Source: Lophium mytilinum
Lineage: Eukaryota; Ascomycota; Dothideomycetes; Mytilinidiales; Mytilinidiaceae
Direction: 5' to 3'
DNA length: 64,000 bases
Assembly (NCBI GenBank): GCA_010093605.1
Contig: MU004188.1
Span: forward strand, 1,756,983-1,820,982
The position numbers and the translations under genes were made by a program. Under the pieces are notes generated by a model. The model was not told the DNA's origin, did no database searches, and saw only the letters and a list, made by a program, of their open reading frames with translations. This document shows positions 37,165 to 46,175 of the stretch, piece after piece. Numbering within the stretch: position 1 is the first letter of the stretch; every line of letters starts with the position of its first letter.

Positions 37165-38110
37165 TACATCCGCTATCTAATTACCCTAGAAATAGCTTAA
37201 ATAATTTATTAGTAGTACAGTAATAATATAATAGCTTTCTATAGGTAATAATTCTATTCTTATTACTAACCTAAATAAACTAAAACTCTAGTATTTTAAT
37301 ACTAAACTAAAGCTATACTTAATAGCTATATATAGGCTTACTATCTCTCTATTATACTAATATTAATTAGGGCGCTAAGCTATATATTTCTCTAGCCTCC
37401 CTTTAAAGGTACTAATTATACCCTATCTATTAATATATATAGAATTACTATAAAAATACTAAACTTTCTCTAGTAGAAGGTTACTATATAGCTCTACTAG
37501 CTTTATAGATAGTCTAGACTCCTCTATTATTATAAAGTTGCTAGTACTACCTAGAAATAGCCTAGTAAGAGACTAGATTATGCTATTAGAAGTAATAATA
37601 GACTAGAACTTAAGGTAGTAGTACTTTTTATACCTAGAGTATATTATCTACTAGATCTAGAGGTTCTTTAGCTATATAATTAGGTAAGTAGTTCTATCTA
37701 TATAGCCCTAGACTTTACTAATATCTAGGTAAGGTTCTATAGCTATTATATACTTCTCTAGCTTCTTACGCGTAAGCTACTACCTATTTTAGTATAGCTA
37801 CTACTACTACTAATCTATAAGAAAAATAATAGTATCTCTAAATATAGTATAAAGCTATAAGTAGCTATATTTAAATACTACTAGTATATTACTAAAGCGG
37901 TGTAGTATTAAGAGGCGCTAAAGAAGTATATAGAGTAAGAGAATTAAATAAGAATAATACCTATAAGTATACTTAATCTTATTAAGCTAGAGAAGTATAG
38001 CTAACTATCTAATTTCCTTATAGTTAAAGCGCATCTTAAAGCGCACGCGCTTATTAGTAAGCTTATTATTAAACTAGCATATAAAGTTAACCTAATTATA
38101 TAGTAGTAGA
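37165..38110 (-). pseudogene. PIF/Harbinger-like DDE transposase, RIP-decayed
   Basis: On the minus strand the region resembles fungal DDE_Tnp_4 (PIF/Harbinger) transposases in colinear order. It starts near 38060 with RFKMRFNYKEIRQLA-like sequence and passes an I-D-x-T-T patch (first catalytic Asp) around 37700. A KYYYLKFQSI-like block lies near 37615, and the C-terminal VLLINYLSYFQGN-like block ends near 37170. Numerous in-frame TAA/TAG codons produced from CAA/CAG/TGG by RIP interrupt it, and the positions expected for the second Asp and the Glu no longer code for them, so it is dead. Together with the flank left of the LTR fossil it probably makes up one DNA transposon of about 3.8 kb, split by the later gypsy insertion. 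Confidence 0.7.
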
Positions 38111-38582
38111 TTATATAGTTAAAAAATAAAGCTATCTAGAACCTTATTAACTTTCTTTTTAGCCTCTATTTTATCTATCTTAGCGGCCTTATTATTAGCG
38201 AGGGTATATTCTTTCTTATCTAATAGCTCCGCGAGCTTACTAATATTAATAGTAGCGGCCGCAGTAGCTATAATACTACCTAGAAGGGCTATAAGAGTAG
38301 TAATATAAGAATTATAATAATTTTCTATATTTTAATATATTTAAATAATTAAAATTAAATAAGATATAGGTACTAATAGCTAGTAGATAAAATCCTTACC
38401 TTATTATACTAAAATAATATCTAATCTATATTATTAGAGGCTCTATACTAATTACCTATAACCTTATAATCTATAATACTAAGCTAGGTAGCCTAAGCTA
38501 TATATAGAGGCCTTAAACAGGTGGAAATTAAAATCTAATTTTTATAAAAATTACGCGTTAATGGCGGCCAGAGTAGCCCCCT

Positions 38583-39327
38583 ATACTAATTTGTTAGTGT
38601 CACCACTAAAATTAGCACACCTCTTACCCCTCCAAGCCTAGCTGACCGCCGTGCAGATACTAGCGTAATTCCGTTAAAATCCGTCTATAGTTGAACGGGT
38701 CGTGTAGCTCAGAGGTGACAGGAGAATCACGACGGATGCTAAGCTATGCGAGTCAGTTTCTGTTTGGGACGACCTGGTGTTTCGGCTCTTGTTCGCGGTT
38801 CATTGGAAGATACCCTGGATCTGCGGTGTCGAAACCTTTCTTTTTAAAACGCCCGAAAGGCATAGGCCTGGATGTACATTATCCATATACCACTCACATC
38901 CTGACAGCGTTGAGCTCTGTGTTAGGGTCAAATGCTTTCTCAAATCACACAGTCGAACTCCCTCCATGCAGAAATGGCAAGTCAATCATGCTCCATTTTC
39001 TTCCCATAAGCCTCGGTATGTGCTTTTATATACTTGGACTCGAGATCGTCCAGGGTTGTTAAACGTATCGCAGGTCTCCAGACGGAGGCAGACAAGTTCA
39101 CCGAAAATCGTGGAGTGGCGGGATATGGCAGATCGAACCAGGGGCCTTCAGAAAATTGGAATTGCTGTCAGAATGATGCCACTAAGGGTTCGAACCCGCA
39201 TTATCTGTTACCGGGAACAGTCGTCACCTCGTAAGTACCCGATCCCATATTCCCACCAGGACTCCGCCTTCATACCCCAAACCACCGCCCGACATCCTAA
39301 CCTAACTCAAAACGCCACGACCTGCAA
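38583..39327. other. Intergenic between RIP island and HET-C
   Basis: Normal base composition; downstream of the HET-C gene. Overlapping plus-strand frames (38691-39331) look random. A GGTTCGAACCC string near 39186 resembles a tRNA B-box, but no cloverleaf can be drawn. Nothing else is seen. Confidence 0.55.
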
Positions 39328-41764
39328 CTAGTATTGAGTGTAAGGTCCACTTCCATATCCGCTCCACTGCCCTTCTCCGCCATGCGCCGGTGGTGGCTGC
39401 TGCTGTCCATACGGCTCTAACCCTTGCTGATAGGCTGTCGGCACGACATACGCGTTGTCTGCTACCCCTGGACCACCAGCACTAGCTTGATACTGTCCAT
39501 GAGCACTGGCGCCGTACTGTCCGTGATCATAGGCACTCCCTTGCGCTGCCTGGTATGCATACTCCTGTGGCGGCACACCCCCGGCATATTGGCTCTCATA
39601 GGGCTGGAAACTACCCCAGCCAGGCGATGGCTGCGGTGACAGACCCCGAGCATAAGGATCTGAGCCAGCGCCTTCAAAGTCCATATCTCGTGGGCGGTTT
39701 GGGTTGAGCAAAGAGAAGGGGCCTGAGGAGAGCTTTCCAAGGTTACCGATCCCGGGGATGTTGATGTTAGAAAGATTGGGGAAGCCAGACTGCTGGCCTT
39801 GGGATTGGCCACCATGGGTTGAGCTAGCTTGATGGGCAGAGTGTCCATGCTGTCCCTGGCCATGTGAGTGGTCGTTATCGCCAGAGTGATTCTTTCCCGA
39901 GCGCACGCTCTCGGAGGAGAGGATCGTGTTCAAGGAGTTTCCACGGTCTCCGCGGTCATCCACCCACCTCTTGACAACGTCGTACATGCTCCTGTGGATT
40001 TCGCAGTTAGGGTCGCGAATTGCCGGGTGGTGGAAAACGCGGACAACATCATTCAAAACTTGATCGACAGGAACGTCGGGGTGATCCCAGGCATAGACGA
40101 TACGCGGTGCGACGTATTGCAAAATGGCCGCAGCGACCTGGCCAGCGGGCTCATTGAGGATGTTGCTGAAGTGATCTTTGGACAATAGGGAGTGGGTCGG
40201 GTCGGTGCAATGCGGATCCGTCCATGGCTCGTACTGGTGATTTGCGCTGCTGTCAACAACAGCAGATGATCCTTCCTTCAGCTGCTTAGTGGCGGCAGCA
40301 ATGATGGGCTGGATGAATGGGGCGAGGAGGGAAAGCACGAATAATGTCACTCGCTCCGTGATAGTGTCGATGAGCTTCTCTAGACCGGGAATCTTTGAGA
40401 TAATGGCAGAGATCGAGCGGACAACATTGTCGCGGAAGGCGAGGATAGGGTAGATCTTGGGCACGATAGTGGCAGGGTCGAGGTTTGGGTTCATGCCTGG
40501 AATGCCGGGTCCTGGTGGGCCTCCCACAGAGCCAGGGGGAGCAGCAAAACTCGTGGACTGGTGTTGTTGGGGGGCAGCTCGAAAGTTACTGTATGGGTCT
40601 TGACCATAGCCATCGTAGGAATCCTGACTGTAGCCGCCACTTGCAGCTCGATTATTCTCTTCGAACTGCCGATCTGACTGAGCTTGAAGTGATCTAGCCT
40701 CCTCTATTAGGTTTCCAGTGCCTGGGACTTTGGACAGGAGACCCGTCAAGGCATCGCATCCAGATTCGCCACCGGGGCCGCGCTTATTGTTACCAGCCAC
40801 AGCGTCTGCCAGTGCTGTGTTTACTTCGTCGACTTCAGATTGCGTGAAGTGATCATTCGCTTCACCGAGAACGGAATGCAGGAAATCGACTCCACCGAAA
40901 GTGCCAGTGACGAGAGGAAAGACGTGCTTTCCATGCAAGTTGATCTGACTAGCGGTGCCGGTGTGTGCAAAGACGTTGGTGAAGCCAAGCTCACGCAGAG
41001 CGAGTTCGGTGTAGTTAGTGTGAGCGCCAAAATCCTCTAGACAGTGCAGACCTTGACCCAGGCATCGCAGGGCTTCACAGAGGTCTTCCTCGCGACCACG
41101 GTTTTGGCCATGAGTGTACAGACGGCCGTAGTGGATTGCTCGGGAGAAGGAGAACTTGATGTAGCCAGCGGATGTAGCCCAACCACCGTATTCATTTGCA
41201 ATGTAATTTTTCATGCCTAGAGGGCTTAGCACCAGAGCTGAGAGCTTATGGAATGTTGAAAATCTGCCTACCTGTGTTCGGGTCGATTGCTAACTCCTGT
41301 GGAGACACAGGAGGCCGCAGCCGAGGATCAAACTTGGTGGCATCCACGTTGTCGGCGTAGTCTTTTGGATTGTCGATGTGCTCTTCAGGTCTGTAGACGC
41401 CCAAGCGCTCACTGGTCACTTCGAACTCGGCAGTGGCATAGCCAAAGGACATGAATGCGAGGACCCAGACCAATATACGGATTGTCTCAGCTTGGACGCC
41501 TTTGAGGGTACCGACATCAAGGGCCTGACTATAGTCTCTCAGCCAATTGCCAAAGTAGACTCGCTTGATCATCATCGAGTTCCACTTGTGGCCTCGCAGA
41601 CAAGCGACTGTGGCCAGCATATCCTCGATATCGCCATGGCGCCAGTTGTGGCCCTCGACCTTGGAAATGGACGCGATGTTGCCCGCGCCGAAAGCGGCAG
41701 CCGGTGCTGGCAAGAGCACCAGGACGGCGATTGCCAGGAGTAAGAAGTACTTTGAGGACGACAT
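39328..41764 (-). CDS. het-c: HET-C heterokaryon incompatibility protein
   Basis: Exons 41764-41272 and 41216-39328, with a 55-nt intron (GTAGGC...CTAG), give 793 residues. The join restores D-P-N-T-G-M-K-N-Y-I. A clear signal peptide opens the protein (SSSKYFLLLAIAVLVLLPAP, then AAAFGAGN). The HET-C domain follows: HNWRHGDIEDMLA, KRVYFGNWLRDYSQALD, then after the intron the histidine-rich HCLEDFGAHTNYTELAL, which recalls zinc-phospholipase-type metal sites. The C-terminal third is low-complexity, rich in Gly, Gln, Tyr and Pro, as in Neurospora HET-C. In Neurospora, allelic differences in het-c (with pin-c) trigger cell death after fusion. The protein is broadly conserved in fungi, also where it does not act in incompatibility. 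Identity is firm; an incompatibility role here is inference. Confidence 0.95.
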
Positions 41765-42664
41765 GATGAAGGATGGACTAGGAGATGGAAGGAAGAATGG
41801 AGAGAGGTTTTGTGGAGGGTTTAAAGGTTGAGTGATGTGGCGCCGTCGTCAGCAATGCTGGGCACCAGTGACGTTTGAGTTTGCGGCGGTGCGCCGATCA
41901 AATGTAGCGCGAGGTCAAAGACCAGGTTGATTGGTATCGAAGGGCTGGAGACAGTATTCTGCTAAAAGTGTATTATGCGAGGCCGCACTGTTGAAGGAGG
42001 GAGAATGTTAGATTATAATCGAGTCTTAGTTCTAAGACAGTACACCACCACAAGGCTCTCAGGCTCACATGCCCCTCCAAAGTGCCCCTCCATCGGCTCC
42101 AGAGATGTATCCCAGTGATGGAGCTAACCCCTTTCGACAAGCGTCCAGCTGAAGCCTCAACCACCCTCTGCCTGGCTGGACCCGGCATTCTTCAGCGACG
42201 CATCTGGCTGTAGATCGATTGGGAACGACGGAGTAGTGAAGGGCATCTCCACACACTCGACGCTTCAGCCTCATGGTCCGCCCCCGTTACGATACACGGC
42301 ACGTCCAAGGCAACAAGCTGAAGGCTAGCAAGGCAAGCCGGGTCATGCATCGGCCATTCGCCAGGCAAGCGTCAGCCTTCTGCGTATCCTCCAATCCCGA
42401 CGGTGTGACGGCGACACTACAGGGCGGGATGGCGCAGCAGCACAACCTCCGCCCTCACCTGCAGGGGGGCACTGCTGCCTTCGCCTGCCTTTATCAACAA
42501 GACGCCTCCCGAACCACCTAAGTAGCCCTCTCTTACTCTTTTTGCTTCCTTCATCATTCCCATCTTGTGCTTCAGCAACTTTTCTCAACATCAATTGAAC
42601 ACGAGGCGGCCCGATAAGCCAGGGCGTGTGAAGATCTATCCTTCATCCCAGAGGGCAATTCATC
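41765..42664. other. Divergent promoter region of HET-C and the ankyrin protein
   Basis: About 0.9 kb between two start codons on opposite strands. CT-rich stretches near 42520-42590 precede the rightward start, as is usual for fungal leaders. Frames of 70-83 codons on both strands are not convincing genes. Confidence 0.6.
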
Positions 42665-45547
42665 ATGGCAGAGCAGGACCTATCCGGGCTGAATCGCGAC
42701 ATCGAGGCCCTGACTGTTGAGCCTACAGTTCAGTGCAACCTGTCGGGTGGTCCCCTGCGCCATCCAACAAGGCTGGACGACATCGTTGAGCATGAAAAGA
42801 AGGAGCTCAAGGAAGATGACGGCAAGCATGTGAAGAAGCAGGACGAGCGCGACGATGATGCATGCAGCTGCGGATCCTGGGATCAGGTCTCCGAAGCTGA
42901 TGAAGATCTCGTCGTCGTCAGTCCCATCGACTACGAAGCTTTCTTTGGGTCGGCCGATCACGGGAATGTCGTGAAACTCGCTGAGCTTCTCGAGGCTGGA
43001 GCGAATATCGAGGAAGAGACGAATAGGGGCTGGACTGCCCTCGTCATGGCTATCGTGCGAGGCCATATCGACATCGTAAGGCTGCTGCTCAGTAAGGGCG
43101 CTGATGTGAACCATCGTTCTTGCAGCCTACCACCCTTGGTCCACGCTACAGCCAAGGACTCCGATCTTGAAATTATGAAGTTACTTCTGGAACATGGTGC
43201 CAACCCCGAGTTCGTGTCTGGAAAGGAGCAGAAGAACGCCCTCCATTGGGCCGCATCAGAAGGCGCCCTCGCAGCTATTGAGCTCCTCCTGAATCGTGGC
43301 ATGGACATCGAAGCCAAGTCGAAACGAGGATGCACTCCGCTGATTCTAGCAGCTGACTGTGGCCAAGCAAAAGCTGCCGAGCTCCTCATCCAGCGTGGTG
43401 CTGACCCGCTTGTGACAAGTGAGAATGGCGGCACTCCGCTGATCTGGGCAGCATGCCATAACCACGTTGACGCCGCCAGGGTTTCCCTGGGAGCCGTCCC
43501 AAATATCGATATTGATGCCGTCGATAAATTTGGGCACTCAGCCCTCTTTCTCGCCGCCCATTTTGGCTCTCTGGAGGTAGTCGACTTCCTGGTCGAACAC
43601 GGCGCAGATACGAGCATTAGACCCAAAGGCCTATCAATCATTCAAGTCGCCGCTACCGAGGGTCATGCAAAGGTTGTCCAGCGACTGATCGATTACGGTT
43701 GCGATGCGACGGCCACCTATAAGAGCAGCGACGCTCTACGTCTCGCAATATGCGAGAAACATTCAGACGTAATCCAGGTTCTCTTACAGCATTTGGGCGG
43801 CCAAGATTACCCGAAGGAGAGTGTTGCGCTCCAATTCGCTTTGGCGGATGGTCATGCCATGGTCAAATCACTCGTGGCCACAACGTCTCTCTGCTACTCT
43901 CGCATGATGTTCCGCAAAACAGATCCTGGCAAGCACGACTGGCTCGCATGGGTTCTTGGAGATGGAGGAGACTTGGTGGCACCGCTCGCAATGAACAAGA
44001 TGTTACATTATGCGCTCGAGGAGTTTGATGAGGGGCTTCTCGAAGCTCTCATCGCTCATCGATGCGATCTGAACATTGAGCTCGAATCCAGTAGTACACC
44101 ACTCTGCTACGCTATCCGCCACGGCAATATTCCAATCGTAAAGATGATCCTTCAGTCAGGCGTCGATGTCAACACTTTTCACGGCGGCCAAGCCACCGCT
44201 CTCGACGAAGCCATCCTCTCTATGAAGGATGACAAAGACACTGAAATCGTTGATTTGCTTCTATCTCACGGTGCCTCTATCAATCGCGGCAAAGACCCCG
44301 GCCACACCGCCATTTCCGTCGTTCTCCTCCGCGAGGGCCCAAACTGGAATGACCTCGCCATTCGTATGCTCGATTCTGTTTCAGACGTAAACGCAGATCG
44401 GGACAGCATCAACAGCACGATCCTTCACGTCGCCGTTCTCCGCAATCGTATCGACCTGATTGAGTTACTTCTCGCCCGTGGTGCTGACCTAGAGGCTGTT
44501 GACGAGTTCGGAGTGACTCCTTTCCTACTCGCTGCTCAATTTGCTTTTCGCATGCTTCCCGTGCTTCAAGAACACGGTGCCAACATGAAGGCACTCTATC
44601 ACGCATCAGCCGGTGCTCTGCACGCTGCTGCAGCCCAAGGCAACGTTTCCGCCCTATCCTTCCTTGTGTGCCAGCCTGAGCTGGACATCGAAGCCAAAAC
44701 CGCAAAAGGCTACACACCTCTCGCATGTGCTTTAACCTGGGCACAAGAACCAGGCGCTCTCTACCTCCTGTCTAAAGGCGCGAATGTCAACCTTAAAACA
44801 GCCAAAAATACGACCCCGCTCCACTTTGCCGCTAAATATGATCTCGATGACGCCGTAAAGGAGCTGCTCTCCCGTGGCGCCGATATCTCGGCCGTCGATG
44901 AACAAGGCTGGACACCTCTTCATGAAGCCTGTGCCATGGGATCTCGGGCTTGTGTTACGCTCCTGCTGACTGCGGGGTCGGACATAGAAGCCCAAGTACC
45001 AAACACAGACCGCCCGCTCCACATTGCTCTGATCAACGAGCGGGAAAACGTAGCACTTGCTCTGCTAGAAGCCGGCGCTGATGTTAGCGTGCGTGCCAGC
45101 CGTGACCGTACGCCACTGCACATCGCAGCTGAGTACTCATTAGCAGAGGCTGCGGAGCGATTGATAGAAATGGGTGTCGATACTGAGGCGCAGGACGAGG
45201 ATACGTGGACTGCGTTGTGCTGTGCTGTCGGCACAGCTGTGATGCGGGTTCTAATCTCTCATGGCGCCAACGTGGACTATAAGGATAAAGATGGGTGGAC
45301 GCCGCTGCAGCAGGCGGTTAGCAGTGGGCTAGTGAGGGAGGCGAGGTGTTTGCTGAGAAATGGGGCTGAGATGGAGTCGAGGACCACGGACGATGGGCTG
45401 ACGGTTATGGAGAGAGCGCAAGATATGAAGGAGGGAGAGGGGGAGGATGCGGGCAAGAGAGAGGAGCTGCTTGAGATAATGAGTGCGGCAGAGGTGCAGA
45501 GGAAGGCGGATAAGGAAACGGCGTCAAGAATTAAGAGGTCTATCTGA
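42665..45547 (+). CDS. Ankyrin-repeat protein, about 25 repeats
   Basis: A single exon of 960 codons. Residues 1-95 are charged and lack a recognisable catalytic or signalling domain. From about residue 98 to 935 the protein is almost wholly ankyrin repeats, recognisable by recurrent G-x-T-P-L, LLL-x-x-G-A-D and similar motifs; those near residues 118, 151, 220, 680, 715 and 750 are closest to consensus, those at 380-470 are degenerate. The tail is short and rich in Glu and Lys. Such proteins form protein-binding solenoids. In fungi they also occur as the sensor half of NLR-like receptors, but no NACHT, NB-ARC, HET or lipase domain is seen here. No membrane segment or signal peptide is present, so it should be cytosolic or nuclear. 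Partner unknown. Confidence 0.92.
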   Translation: MAEQDLSGLNRDIEALTVEPTVQCNLSGGPLRHPTRLDDIVEHEKKELKEDDGKHVKKQDERDDDACSCGSWDQVSEADEDLVVVSPIDYEAFFGSADHGNVVKLAELLEAGANIEEETNRGWTALVMAIVRGHIDIVRLLLSKGADVNHRSCSLPPLVHATAKDSDLEIMKLLLEHGANPEFVSGKEQKNALHWAASEGALAAIELLLNRGMDIEAKSKRGCTPLILAADCGQAKAAELLIQRGADPLVTSENGGTPLIWAACHNHVDAARVSLGAVPNIDIDAVDKFGHSALFLAAHFGSLEVVDFLVEHGADTSIRPKGLSIIQVAATEGHAKVVQRLIDYGCDATATYKSSDALRLAICEKHSDVIQVLLQHLGGQDYPKESVALQFALADGHAMVKSLVATTSLCYSRMMFRKTDPGKHDWLAWVLGDGGDLVAPLAMNKMLHYALEEFDEGLLEALIAHRCDLNIELESSSTPLCYAIRHGNIPIVKMILQSGVDVNTFHGGQATALDEAILSMKDDKDTEIVDLLLSHGASINRGKDPGHTAISVVLLREGPNWNDLAIRMLDSVSDVNADRDSINSTILHVAVLRNRIDLIELLLARGADLEAVDEFGVTPFLLAAQFAFRMLPVLQEHGANMKALYHASAGALHAAAAQGNVSALSFLVCQPELDIEAKTAKGYTPLACALTWAQEPGALYLLSKGANVNLKTAKNTTPLHFAAKYDLDDAVKELLSRGADISAVDEQGWTPLHEACAMGSRACVTLLLTAGSDIEAQVPNTDRPLHIALINERENVALALLEAGADVSVRASRDRTPLHIAAEYSLAEAAERLIEMGVDTEAQDEDTWTALCCAVGTAVMRVLISHGANVDYKDKDGWTPLQQAVSSGLVREARCLLRNGAEMESRTTDDGLTVMERAQDMKEGEGEDAGKREELLEIMSAAEVQRKADKETASRIKRSI

Positions 45548-46175
45548 ACATTGCAGGTAATGTAGCTAAGTTTCTACTGGTAATTCCGGCCTCTTTGACT
45601 TTTCTGAGTTGGATCTCTGGAGTTATCACTGGAGTTATATGCAGCGATTTGCGTCTTTCAGGTTGGACAGACGTACTCACGGCTCACGGCTTACTCTATT
45701 TATGATTGAATGAATACACACTTTACGGCAACGGAACTCAGCCCATCTCTTGCTCCGCCGTGTAGTCTCCGTTCGCAATCGTCCAGGTACTCTGCAATAG
45801 GATCTATATGAGAACTGATCTAGACCTCTGGGTTCTCTGCCTGCATAGAGAAACGTATATACATGGATTCTAACAGCCTTTCGTCGACCAGAGGCCGACT
45901 AACGCAACCATGGACTCGCAAAGCCAGATTTGGAATCAGCTTGATGAATCTCATTCACTGCCAAGACTCAGCCCTATCGCCTATCTACCCAGGCAAGCAA
46001 GGCTGAAGTCGCCCCCATTAAATCACCCCCACATTTTCCCTGCTCGTTTGCCCACACTCCACCCACCCGTGCCGCCACGGCGTCTCTCACCGCGTCTTCA
46101 CCGCTTTCCAAAATCTGCCGCCCATCGCAGACCGCGTTCCCTCGTAGCGGCCCCGAGCTGCCTCAAGCTGTGGAA
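45548..46175. other. Intergenic; leader of the transcription-factor gene
   Basis: It spans the end of the ankyrin gene and the start of the next. An ATG at 45910 opens a 140-codon frame that overlaps the real start in another phase. Its Pro/Arg/Ser-rich product matches nothing, so it is at most an upstream frame in the leader. Confidence 0.55.

Larger units (their letters stand above)
24015..38582. repeat. 14.6-kb AT-rich RIP island (nested transposons)
   Basis: The segment is dominated by A, T and TpA. CpA and TpG are nearly absent while CpG (GCGC, CCGC) persists, the pattern of RIP rather than of ordinary 5-methylcytosine decay. No host gene is visible. The edges are sharp: 23883 is a normal stop codon, and normal composition resumes by about 38590. 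Within it a Ty3/gypsy fossil occupies 25993-36778. The flanks look like the two halves of an older DNA transposon. Possible terminal inverted repeats begin GGGGGC near 24016 and end GCCCCC near 38581, each next to TA. Confidence 0.85.

Noticed and set aside
39100-39210. tRNA-like signals: GGTTCGAACCC near 39186 and, on the minus strand, GGTTCGATC near 39135
   Set aside because: Neither strand gives a matching T-stem and acceptor stem together, and no complete cloverleaf can be drawn. At best it is a decayed tRNA-derived sequence.
38691-39331. Plus-strand frames of 123 and 184 codons right of the island
   Set aside because: They overlap in different frames, show no domain and lie opposite the 3' flank of HET-C.
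42680-45234. Antisense frames up to 227 codons opposite the ankyrin gene
   Set aside because: They come from the regular codon pattern of the ankyrin repeats on the opposite strand.
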